Notes: generated from the sequence alone by a model not told the origin. A DNA stretch of 6,971 bases from HGM20899 sp964615195 (GCA_964615195.1 CAZTNG010000099.1:1-6971); one strand, 5' to 3'; shown: positions 1 to 6,782, numbered from the stretch's first letter. Numbers and translations are program-made.

Positions 1-60
1 CATACTCCCATAAAATGGAGGTCTAGGTTAGCTCACTCCCCCAAAAAAGCCACACGTTAA
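1..60 (+). other. Possible 3' end of an upstream gene (19 codons, low support)
   Basis: Frame 1 is open from the window edge to a TAA at 58-60. It reads as a short, basic C-terminal tail (HTPIKWRSRLAHSPKKATR). The stretch has 27 G+C in 60 bases, while the next 60 have 15, so composition changes sharply at about the stop codon, as expected at a gene end. Against this, 19 open codons is short enough to be chance, and its AGG and CCC codons are unlike those of the genes downstream. I do not recognise the peptide. It could equally be the edge of a mobile element or a structured RNA. A small hairpin (CTCC/GGAG arms with one bulged C, about 5-20) lies inside it. Confidence 0.2.
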
Positions 61-262
61 TTTTACAAATCTATACGCTAGTTGCTAATACGCTTACAAA
101 ATATCAGTAAATTATATTAGCTCTTTAGCAAGAGAAATTTATTATCAAAAAAAATAATAAAGGCTTTGTGAAAGAATATTTCTCTATATTGTTTAGTAGT
201 TTGTAACTTATTATATTGGTTTTATGCTAAATAGTAGATTTCTCTTTTTGGGTAATAGTATT

Positions 263-291
263 TTAACAATACATCTGAAATATTTTGTAAC
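263..291 (+). promoter_or_regulatory. Candidate sigma-70 promoter for the macA operon
   Basis: TTAACA at 263-268 matches the -35 consensus at 5 of 6 bases. After a 17-base spacer, TGTAAC at 286-291 matches the -10 consensus at 4 of 6. Transcription would start near 298, leaving a leader of about 65 bases before the preferred macA start at 364. An alternative pair is TTGTAA at 201-206 with TATGCT at 223-228 (16-base spacer). In such AT-rich DNA, matches of this quality arise by chance, so this is only a candidate. Confidence 0.25.
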
Positions 292-302
292 AAATTGTCA
301 CA
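285..302 (+). promoter_or_regulatory. Imperfect direct repeat, possible response-regulator operator
   Basis: TTGTAACA (285-292) and TTGTCACA (295-302) agree at 7 of 8 bases and start exactly 10 bases apart, so both would face the same side of the helix. The core, GTAAC-N5-GTCAC, resembles the tandem GTAAA-N5-GTAAA type of site bound by CpxR, an OmpR-family envelope-stress regulator. Control of an efflux operon by such a regulator would make sense. The repeat overlaps the candidate -10 element. The sequence shows only the repeat; the binding protein is inferred. Confidence 0.3.
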
Positions 303-363
303 GCAACTTGTAGCTCTTTAGTTTAAAATTATGATAACTAGTTTTATTGAGTTATATGATTTT

Positions 364-1554
364 ATGAAAAAGCTTATATTTTTTGTCGTTTTAATTTTGG
401 TGCTCGTAGGTTTTATTGGCTATAAATTTATGCATGAGCCGCCAAAAGAATATTTAACAATATCTGCTACAAAAGGAGATGTTGTTGAAACTGTGTTAGC
501 TACAGGTAGTTTAGTTGGCCTAACAGAAGTAAACGTTGGTGCTCAGGTAACAGGTCAGGTTCAAAAGCTATATGTGAAGTTGGGTGATAAGGTTAAAAAA
601 GGCGATTTAATTGCTGAAATTGATCCAAAAACTCAAATCAACGCTATTAAGAATGCCGAAGCTGAATTAAAAATTGCAAAAGCTACAAAGCGTCAAAAGC
701 AGGCGTTACTAAAGCAACAACAAGCTGAATTTGATCGTCAGCAAAAAATGAGAAAGCAAAATGCAACCTCAGATGCTGATCTAGAAACTGCAATTGCAAA
801 TTTAGAGCAAACAAAGGCAGCATTAGAGAGTTGTGATGGAGAAATAGAGAAAGCTGAAGTTAGTGTTTCTAATGCGCAAACCAATTTAGGTTATACCAAA
901 ATAACAGCTCCTCAAGATGGTGTAGTTATCGGCATTATTACAGAAGAAGGGCAAACAGTGGTATCAAACCAAAGTGCACCTACAATTGTAAAAATTGCGG
1001 ACTTAGATACTATGACTGTAGAAGCAGAAATTTCAGAAGCTGATGTTGTAAAGGTTAAGCCTGGAATGACAAGCTACTTTACAATATTGGGATTGCCTGA
1101 TAAAAAGTTTTATTCAAGTTTACGTCAAATAGAACCTGCAACTGAATCTGAAAGTTCAGAGAGTTCAAATTCTTCATCAAGCTCATCATCTTCATCTTCT
1201 ACTGCGATTTACTATAATGCTCTTTTAGATATCGCAAATCCAGATGGTGTATTGCGTGTATCAATGACAGCAGAAGTAACCGTAATTTTAGGTGAAAGCA
1301 AAGATGTATTGATTATTCCAATTTCTGTACTTCAGCATAAGGTAGCTCCAAACAAGTATTCAGTACGTGTATTAGATGGTCCAAATAAGGTTTCTGAAAA
1401 GATTGTAACTGTTGGTCGAAAAGATAATATAAATTATGAAATTATCGATGGCATTTCAGAAAACGATAAAATAATCATTGGTAATGATGCTGAAACAGCA
1501 GAAGCAGAATCAATGAGTAGTGCTTCTCAGAGAAGAGGTCCACCACATATGTAA
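364..1554 (+). CDS. macA: MacA-type periplasmic adaptor (HlyD/membrane fusion protein)
   Basis: Periplasmic adaptor that joins the MacB transporter to the outer-membrane channel. From the start at 364 the protein has 396 residues; E. coli MacA has 371. The ATG at 331 would add 11 residues before MKKLIFFVVL, but the MKK start gives the usual short cytoplasmic end and a single membrane anchor (about 3-22). Neither start has a strong ribosome site. In order: first lipoyl half (about 56-87, VGAQVTGQV...GDKVKKGDLIAEID), a long alpha-hairpin coiled coil (about 91-174) whose tip carries the family-like R-A-S-DLE pattern (about 125-140), second lipoyl half (about 178-203, TAPQDGVV...EGQTV), then beta-barrel and membrane-proximal domains with SEADV and NPDGVLRVSMTAEV. 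A serine-rich insert (262-279), ending in ten serines, sits in the barrel region where E. coli has a shorter loop. The tail ends RRGPPHM. The stop is doubled (TAATAA). macB follows after 40 bases. Confidence 0.93.
   Translation: MKKLIFFVVLILVLVGFIGYKFMHEPPKEYLTISATKGDVVETVLATGSLVGLTEVNVGAQVTGQVQKLYVKLGDKVKKGDLIAEIDPKTQINAIKNAEAELKIAKATKRQKQALLKQQQAEFDRQQKMRKQNATSDADLETAIANLEQTKAALESCDGEIEKAEVSVSNAQTNLGYTKITAPQDGVVIGIITEEGQTVVSNQSAPTIVKIADLDTMTVEAEISEADVVKVKPGMTSYFTILGLPDKKFYSSLRQIEPATESESSESSNSSSSSSSSSSTAIYYNALLDIANPDGVLRVSMTAEVTVILGESKDVLIIPISVLQHKVAPNKYSVRVLDGPNKVSEKIVTVGRKDNINYEIIDGISENDKIIIGNDAETAEAESMSSASQRRGPPHM
1171..1200 (+). repeat. Ten-codon serine tract within macA
   Basis: Ten consecutive serine codons (TCT, TCA and one AGC) encode residues 270-279 of MacA, counted from the start at 364. 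A further mixed run of Ser and Glu codons precedes them. The TCA/TCT pattern forms an imperfect trinucleotide repeat. The tract lies between IEPAT and AIYYNA, in a loop of the beta-barrel region that is shorter in E. coli MacA. Related adaptors can also carry serine-rich loops here, so it is probably a flexible linker. Mixed codon use suggests it is kept at the protein level, but slippage in length is possible. Confidence 0.8.
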
Positions 1555-1594
1555 TAAACACTAAAAATGGTTTTTATTATGTAATGGAGAAAAT

Positions 1595-3574
1595 ATGGAC
1601 GATAAAATTCAAGAACAACCTTTACTTGAGGTAAAGGGTGTAACAAGAAGCTTTAGTCTTGGCCAAGAAAAGGTAGAGATACTTCACGGCATAGACTTAA
1701 AGATATATGCAGGCGAGATGGTGGCTATTATTGGTCAATCTGGCTCTGGCAAATCCACATTGATGAATATCTTAGGATGTTTAGATTTACCTACAAGTGG
1801 CGAATATATTGTAAGTGGCAATTCTACATCTAAGCTAGATGCAGACAATTTAGCTCGATTAAGAAGAGATTATTTTGGTTTTATTTTTCAAAGATATCAT
1901 CTTTTAGGTCATTTAAATGCTGTAGCTAATGTTGAAATACCAGCAATATATGCGGGTATTAAAAGTTCTGTTCGTGAGGAAAGAGCAAAGAAACTTCTTG
2001 AAAGGTTAGGATTAGGAGATAGAGCATCGCACAAGCCTAGTGAACTTTCAGGTGGACAGCAACAACGTGTAAGTATAGCACGTGCTTTGATGAATGGTGG
2101 CCAAGTAATTTTGGCAGACGAACCTACTGGTGCACTTGATTCACATAGTGGTCAAGAGGTAATGGCAATTCTTAAGGAAATTAATGAATTAGGTCATACA
2201 GTAATATTAGTTACCCATGATGCTAATATTGCCGCTCATGCAGGTCGTATTATTGAAATTAGTGATGGCAACATTATTTCAGATAAGCAAAATGAAAAAG
2301 TTTACATCGAGAGAAAAAAACTAGATGATAGTGAGCGAATAAAGTTGAATCCTCACTTTTTGCTACAGTTGCGCAGCTACTATGATCGTTTTATTGAAGC
2401 CTTTAAGATGGCATATTATGCTATGGTCTCACATAAAATGCGTACACTATTGACTATGCTAGGTATTATTATTGGTATTATGGCAGTAGTAAGTGTTGTA
2501 GCTTTAGGGCAAGGTGCGAGTCAGAAGGTTATAAATGATATAAGTGCAATTGGAACTAATACCATTTCTATTTTTCCAGGAAAGGATTTTGGTGATACGC
2601 GATCCGGCAAGATTCAAACTCTTACAGCTTTGGATATGGAAGTTTTAGGGAATCAGATTTTTACTGATGGTATAACTCCTAATCGTCAAAATCAGATGCT
2701 TGCTTTGTACCGAGACTATTCTGCAAACGCTAAAGTTCAAGGGGTAAGTGATCAATTTTTCAAAGTTAAAGGCTATAACATTGAAAAAGGGCGTTTATTT
2801 ACATCTGATGAAGTACGAGCCATAGCACAAGTTGCAGTTATTGATAGTGTTACAAAGGAACGTTTCTTTGAAAATGAAGATCCTATAGGAAAGATTATTA
2901 TATTGGGTACTTTGCCTTGTCAGATAATTGGTGTGCTTGAACCATCAACATCACCATTTGATAATCAAGATTCATTGAATATTTATATTCCATATACATC
3001 AATGATGTCTAGAGTTGTTAATGAACGCTATTTAGGATCTATTACATTAAAAGTAAAAGATGGTATTTCAAATGCCATTGCGCAGCAATCTATAGAGCAA
3101 ATTTTATTGAATAGACATGGTACTAAGGATTTCTTTACTAATAGTTCAGATACAATTTTAAAGACTATTACAAAAACTACTGATACTTTAACCTATTTAA
3201 TTAGTGCTATAGCTGTTATTTCCTTAATAGTAGGTGGTATAGGAGTTATGAACATAATGCTTGTATCTGTTACTGAAAGAACTAGGGAAATTGGTATACG
3301 TATGGCTGTTGGTGCTAGACAAAGTGACATTCTCCAACAATTTTTAATTGAATCAATTTTAGTATGTCTATTAGGTGGCGGCATGGGTGTAATTTGTTCT
3401 TATGGCATAGGTTATATATTTAGTATTTTTGTACAAACAATCAGTATGGAATTTTCAATAGGATCTATTGTAGCTGCTGTAATTTGTTCATCAATGATTG
3501 GTGTTATATTTGGTTATTTACCTGCTCGTAATGCTGCACGCCTAAATCCAATTGACGCTTTAGCTAGAGAGTAG
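1595..3574 (+). CDS. macB: MacB-type ABC transporter, fused ATPase and permease
   Basis: Inner-membrane ABC transporter that uses ATP to power efflux through MacA and an outer-membrane channel. It has 659 residues; E. coli MacB has 648, and the two align along nearly their whole length from memory. The N-terminal ATPase has Walker A GQSGSGKST (47-55), Q-loop Gln99, signature LSGGQ (151-155), Walker B VILADE (171-176) with catalytic Glu176, D-loop ALD (180-182) and H-loop His208. A linker (about 225-270) leads to the first membrane helix (about 285-305), a large periplasmic domain (about 310-530) with the TNTI-PGKDFGD motif, and three more helices (about 532-557, 584-609, 619-643). ERTREIGIRMAVGA (561-574) and the final ARNAARLNPIDALARE are typical of the family. 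GGAG at 1586-1589, five bases before the ATG, supports the start. All catalytic motifs are intact, so the pump should be active. Its substrate (macrolide, siderophore, toxin, peptide or other) cannot be read from sequence. Confidence 0.96.
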   Translation: MDDKIQEQPLLEVKGVTRSFSLGQEKVEILHGIDLKIYAGEMVAIIGQSGSGKSTLMNILGCLDLPTSGEYIVSGNSTSKLDADNLARLRRDYFGFIFQRYHLLGHLNAVANVEIPAIYAGIKSSVREERAKKLLERLGLGDRASHKPSELSGGQQQRVSIARALMNGGQVILADEPTGALDSHSGQEVMAILKEINELGHTVILVTHDANIAAHAGRIIEISDGNIISDKQNEKVYIERKKLDDSERIKLNPHFLLQLRSYYDRFIEAFKMAYYAMVSHKMRTLLTMLGIIIGIMAVVSVVALGQGASQKVINDISAIGTNTISIFPGKDFGDTRSGKIQTLTALDMEVLGNQIFTDGITPNRQNQMLALYRDYSANAKVQGVSDQFFKVKGYNIEKGRLFTSDEVRAIAQVAVIDSVTKERFFENEDPIGKIIILGTLPCQIIGVLEPSTSPFDNQDSLNIYIPYTSMMSRVVNERYLGSITLKVKDGISNAIAQQSIEQILLNRHGTKDFFTNSSDTILKTITKTTDTLTYLISAIAVISLIVGGIGVMNIMLVSVTERTREIGIRMAVGARQSDILQQFLIESILVCLLGGGMGVICSYGIGYIFSIFVQTISMEFSIGSIVAAVICSSMIGVIFGYLPARNAARLNPIDALARE

Positions 3575-3577
3575 GAG
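3573..3577 (+). promoter_or_regulatory. Ribosome site of the channel gene overlapping the macB stop
   Basis: AGGAG at 3573-3577 lies six bases before the ATG at 3584 and fixes that start. Its first two bases are the last two of the macB stop codon TAG (3572-3574). Ribosomes finishing macB therefore end on the initiation site of the next gene, which suggests translational coupling and balanced production of transporter and channel. Confidence 0.8.
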
Positions 3578-3583
3578 TTTATT

Positions 3584-4948
3584 ATGAATAATTTGTATAA
3601 GAAAAGTTTAATAGCAATAAGTTTTGCATTAGCTTTAAGTGGTTGTTCTACTTTACATAGTACCTATGAACGTCCAGAGCTAGCGGAATATACTTTTATA
3701 AATGGTGAAGCTAGTAAGGGTGAGCTTAATAGTGATATTTGGGTAAATTTTAATGATGAATTATTAAATTCATTAGTTCAACAGGCCTTAGTTGCAAATA
3801 ATGATTATTATCAAGCAATTATCAATGTTAAAAAAGCTATGCTAGAAGCTGATATTGCAGATACAAATTTAATACCTACTTTGGATGGTAAGATTGGTTC
3901 AGGTGTAAGTAAAAGTTTAGATACTGGAGCTAGTGCTAATAAAACATCTTCTTCATCTTTAGGTTTAAGTTATGAAATAGATCTTTTTGGTAAGCTTTCA
4001 GCAGAAAGAAAAGCGGCAATGTTCTCAGCTGAAGAATCGCAATATAATGCACTCACTGCTCGGTTAACATTAGCTAGCACTGTTGCAAAAGTATATTGGC
4101 AAATAGTTTATTATAAGGATGCTGTTAGATTAGGTGAGCAAAATTTGGTAGATAGTCAAAAAACTTATCAAATTATGTTGGACCGTTATAATAATGGTAA
4201 TATCTCTGAACTAGAGGTTGTTCAAGCTAAACGAGATTTAATAGATGTTGAAACAACATTATTTGAAAACAAAACAAATCTCACAAAATCTATAACAGCA
4301 ATGAATACAATGTTATGTCGTGTACCAAATTCACTAGTGGAAACAGTAGATAGCCTAGATAAAATCATGGTTCCGACTGTTAAGCCAGGAATAGGTAGTG
4401 ATTTATTAAGAAATCGTCCAGATGTATTAGCTGCAGAAGCTGCTGTAAAAAGTGCGCTAGCACAAAAGGATGTTGCAAAGCTTAGTTTATATCCTAGTTT
4501 CTCTTTGACCGCTGATGTTAGTGCTGGAAAGACAGGAGATATCGCTAAATTCTTTGAAAATCCGGTAGGTTCTCTAGCAGGTATGTTAAGTTTTCCTTTT
4601 TTAAATTATTATCAACGTAACTTAGATATTGATGTTGCATCATTATCTCGTGATAGCAAGGAAATGACTTTTGTGTATACCTACTATAATGCTTTAGGTG
4701 AAGTTGACGACGCTTTAAAATCAGTAGATTTATACGAAACTAAACTCGCAAATGATACTAAAAAATTAGAGCTTAATCGTAAGAGTGAACAAATATATCA
4801 AAGTCAATATATGCTTGGAAAGGTTGCTTTGAAGGATTATTTGGAGGCGCAAGCTGCACGTCGAAATGTTGAGTTAAAGCTTTTTGAAGATAAAAATGAA
4901 CAACTTAATAATATGATGACGTTAGGTAAAGCTTTAGGTGGGTTATAA
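3584..4948 (+). CDS. Outer-membrane efflux lipoprotein, NodT/OprM type (TolC-like role)
   Basis: Outer-membrane channel of the tripartite pump encoded with macA and macB. It has 454 residues, usual for the NodT/OprM/CusC lipoprotein branch of outer-membrane factors. The signal peptide (1-20) ends in a lipobox, LSGC, with the lipid-carrying Cys21. Ser22 at position +2 favours sorting to the outer membrane. The two OEP repeats are visible: about 59-246, with the strand motif LGLSYEIDLFGKL (126-138) and RYNNGNISELEVVQAK (201-216), and about 270-453, with the hallmark GSDLLRNRPDVLAAEA (271-286) and YMLGKVALKDYLEAQAARR (409-427). The second copy of the strand motif is less typical (LSFPFLNYYQRN, about 335-346; usually L.QPIFDGG). 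Because E. coli TolC is not a lipoprotein of this branch, I give no tolC symbol. The arrangement resembles opmQ in Pseudomonas pvdRT-opmQ. It lies nine bases after macB and is certainly co-transcribed with it. Confidence 0.92.
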   Translation: MNNLYKKSLIAISFALALSGCSTLHSTYERPELAEYTFINGEASKGELNSDIWVNFNDELLNSLVQQALVANNDYYQAIINVKKAMLEADIADTNLIPTLDGKIGSGVSKSLDTGASANKTSSSSLGLSYEIDLFGKLSAERKAAMFSAEESQYNALTARLTLASTVAKVYWQIVYYKDAVRLGEQNLVDSQKTYQIMLDRYNNGNISELEVVQAKRDLIDVETTLFENKTNLTKSITAMNTMLCRVPNSLVETVDSLDKIMVPTVKPGIGSDLLRNRPDVLAAEAAVKSALAQKDVAKLSLYPSFSLTADVSAGKTGDIAKFFENPVGSLAGMLSFPFLNYYQRNLDIDVASLSRDSKEMTFVYTYYNALGEVDDALKSVDLYETKLANDTKKLELNRKSEQIYQSQYMLGKVALKDYLEAQAARRNVELKLFEDKNEQLNNMMTLGKALGGL

Positions 4949-4980
4949 AGCCTGCCATACCACCAGATTAAATAACTGTT

Positions 4981-5026
4981 AAAAATATCTTATTTGTTGA
5001 GGTAACTTGGCAAATAAGATTTTTTT
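4981..5026 (+). terminator. Intrinsic terminator of the efflux operon
   Basis: A perfect 10-bp stem (ATCTTATTTG at 4987-4996 with CAAATAAGAT at 5011-5020) continues inward through three G-U pairs, one A-U and one G-C to a GUAA tetraloop (5002-5005, a GNRA loop). Seven T residues (5020-5026) follow. Upstream A residues (4981-4985) could pair with the T-tract across one T-T mismatch, so it may also work in the opposite direction. It starts about 30 bases after the channel gene's stop and ends the three-gene operon. Confidence 0.88.
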
Positions 5027-5322
5027 ATAAAATTGTGTTGTTTGGATAAAGGGTAAATTATATCTAATATTTAGAATAGTGTAGTTGTGTATTGTGGGAT
5101 ACAAAATAAATTATAGAAGAAATAGTTGAAGTAATTTTGCTACTTTTAGTAAAGTTTTTATTGTTTGCAGGTTTATGGATGCTACTTCGTGAAATAAATC
5201 CATATTCTAGTACTTTTTATCAAAAATTAATACATCATATTTGTGTTAATTTCCAAATATTATGTTTTATAAATCCAATTAGCGGAATCTTAGTCTTTTA
5301 AAAAGTTGTTATTTAATGCATA
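5027..5322. other. Intergenic region between the operon terminator and the DUF1266-like gene
   Basis: Besides the open frame at 5110-5301, I see a 7-bp inverted repeat, TATGGAT (5174-5180) with ATCCATA (5198-5204), and no T-run after it. No promoter stands out for the next gene. TTGTGT at 5241-5246 with TTTTAT at 5265-5270 (18-base spacer) is a weak possibility. Bases 5027-5109 are full of stops in every forward frame and look noncoding. Confidence 0.5.
5110..5301 (+). pseudogene. Unassigned 63-codon open frame, possible membrane-protein remnant
   Basis: This frame is open from just after a TAA (5107-5109) to a TAA at 5299-5301. It encodes a hydrophobic helix (EVILLLLVKFLLFAGLWMLL) followed by REINPYSSTFYQKLIHHI and a second nonpolar end. 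The codons (GAA, TTA, GTA, GCA, GGT, CGT, CCA) resemble those of the real genes nearby. There is no good start: the only ATG (5179) lies inside the helix, TTG at 5137 or 5161 would be needed, and no clear ribosome site is present. Helix plus NP[YF]S plus a following amphipathic segment faintly recalls the first half of YggT-family membrane proteins, but the fragment is far shorter than the ~180 residues of that family. It could be a decayed YggT-like gene, a small membrane protein with a rare start, or a chance frame in AT-rich DNA. Confidence 0.28.
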
Positions 5323-6762
5323 ATGAAGAAATGCGTATTTAACAGAGCTACACAAATAATGACATTAAACTCCTATTTAAACCTGCGATTTGTCAATATA
5401 TTACATAATTTTAGAGCTACACCATACACTGCAGCAGAAATGTTTAGTGCTGCCCATTCACGTCAATCAGAGGTTTTAGCGTATACAGAACGCCTGTTTA
5501 GACAAGATAGAGTAGATAGTTTTAGTGATCTAAAAAATTATTTAATATCGTTACGTGATGTTAATGCATGGAAGGTTGGAGTTTTTAAATTCTTCCATAG
5601 CTATTATTGTGCGCATCCATCAGCTCTTTCAAAATTAAGTCTTAGACATGATTCAGCTGAAATGGAAAAATTTATAGATAATATTGAAATAAATCCTGCA
5701 CTTAATGATTTTTATAAGGAATGTGGACACGATTTTCATTTAGCTCTTAAATATTCAGTATCAAAGGTCATTTGCGACGAGCGCCGTTTAGGTTGGATGA
5801 ATACATTTTGTGGTAAATTCATGGGGCTTCTAGATTTAGGTGCTGACACAGGTATTATTGCTGCAAATTTGGTAATTCAACTTGATTTAGTTGAAGCTGC
5901 TTATGGTTTAGGTCTTATCAATGAGAATGAGCGAAAAGAGTTAATAGATATTTGTGGTAAAAGAATAGCTAAAATGTTTGGCGGCTGGTCTAAATTTTTA
6001 GCAGGAGTTTTGTTATCACATCTTTATGAGTTATGTTTATCTACAGCAGAAGTAAGATATCTACCTAAAAAAGCTCAAGAGTTATTAGATTGCTACTATC
6101 TGTGTTGCAACAATGATATTTCCACTTACTTGCCAATAGTCGGTTGGGAAATGGATGATCTCCACAAATTAAAAGAAGCTATAAAACCATTAGTTAACGC
6201 TGAAAAATTAGATAAATTATGGGCTAGTTCTGATGAAAGTGAACTTCATAATATAAAAGCAATGACAGGTGGTTTTAATTTTTACCGTAATAAATTGTTT
6301 CCTTTATTAGAAAAATGTCAAGTCGAGCAATATTTTTGGGAATATGGAAAGTTCGATGAGTTTATTCCTATTTGCAATGGTCAAGAATTTAAAGAATATT
6401 TTGAAGGATTAAAGTTGCCTTTAAGACCTGATGAATTACCGCTATTCATAATGAAATTTAATATGTTTACTAATTTAGGTGTTTGGAGTTTCGGTGCTTA
6501 TCATGAACGAGCATTTACTCCTTGGCCAGAAAAAATTAGTGTTGAAGAAGGTTTACCAACAAATCGTGATTATGGAAATATGGTTTTGCCGTTTTATATT
6601 CCAGAGTTAGATTGTGATATTTCTTTGCAAATACCTAGCGTGTATAAGTGTGATAGTAACTTTTTAAAAATGACGCCTTTAGAACAGGCTTCTTTTTTAG
6701 CAAAGGATATCGCAGGAATAAAGGTTTTCTTTACTTCTTTGCCAAAGTTGATACGAGACTAA
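5323..6762 (+). CDS. DUF1266-like protein of unknown function
   Basis: A 479-residue protein with no signal peptide and no convincing membrane helix, so probably cytoplasmic. The central part (about 160-240) resembles the DUF1266 family (E. coli YbeR/YbeU group): a nonpolar helix with DLVEAAYGLGLINENER (188-204), then KMFGGWSKFLAGVLLSHLYE (217-236). This matches the family's pattern of an R/A-rich helix, G[YL]I[SN]EEE, and SW..F.......R. The N-terminal 150 and C-terminal 200 residues are not recognised; the latter has GWEMDDLHKLKEA (274-286) and aromatic-rich stretches (YFWEYGKFDEF, FGAYHERAFTPWPE). Thirteen cysteines are scattered without a metal-binding spacing. No catalytic motif is apparent. 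The start is uncertain: the ATG at 5323 has no ribosome site, and the ATG at 5359 has only AGAG eleven bases upstream. It sits alone after a terminator, so it is probably transcribed separately from the efflux genes. Codon use matches its neighbours and the frame is unbroken. Confidence 0.75.
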   Translation: MKKCVFNRATQIMTLNSYLNLRFVNILHNFRATPYTAAEMFSAAHSRQSEVLAYTERLFRQDRVDSFSDLKNYLISLRDVNAWKVGVFKFFHSYYCAHPSALSKLSLRHDSAEMEKFIDNIEINPALNDFYKECGHDFHLALKYSVSKVICDERRLGWMNTFCGKFMGLLDLGADTGIIAANLVIQLDLVEAAYGLGLINENERKELIDICGKRIAKMFGGWSKFLAGVLLSHLYELCLSTAEVRYLPKKAQELLDCYYLCCNNDISTYLPIVGWEMDDLHKLKEAIKPLVNAEKLDKLWASSDESELHNIKAMTGGFNFYRNKLFPLLEKCQVEQYFWEYGKFDEFIPICNGQEFKEYFEGLKLPLRPDELPLFIMKFNMFTNLGVWSFGAYHERAFTPWPEKISVEEGLPTNRDYGNMVLPFYIPELDCDISLQIPSVYKCDSNFLKMTPLEQASFLAKDIAGIKVFFTSLPKLIRD

Positions 6763-6782
6763 ATATCAGTTATAGCTTTTTC

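Larger units (their letters stand above)
61..330. other. AT-rich intergenic region upstream of the macAB operon
   Basis: I find no coding frame of useful length here. The region holds a perfect CTCTT-TAGC-AAGAG hairpin at 121-134, which lacks a following T-run and so does not look like a terminator. It also holds two exact copies of TAGCTCTTTAG (118-128 and 311-321) and a TTGTAACA/TTGTCACA repeat at 285-302. It probably carries the promoter and control sites of the efflux operon, because the three operon genes are tightly packed and no other promoter space exists. Confidence 0.6.

Noticed and set aside
121..134. CTCTT-TAGC-AAGAG hairpin as a terminator of an upstream gene
   Set aside because: The stem is only 5 bp and AAATTT follows instead of a T-run.
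3193..3384. 63-codon open frame on the minus strand
   Set aside because: It lies wholly inside the conserved membrane-domain coding region of macB, whose protein alignment is strong here. It is a shadow of that gene.
5174..5204. 7-bp inverted repeat TATGGAT/ATCCATA as a terminator or operator
   Set aside because: The loop is 17 bases, no T-run follows, and it lies inside the 5110-5301 open frame. Chance is a sufficient explanation.
5110..5208. Minus-strand frame of about 30 codons beginning MDLFHEVASINLQ
   Set aside because: It is antisense to the better plus-strand open frame, has no convincing ribosome site and shows no family resemblance.
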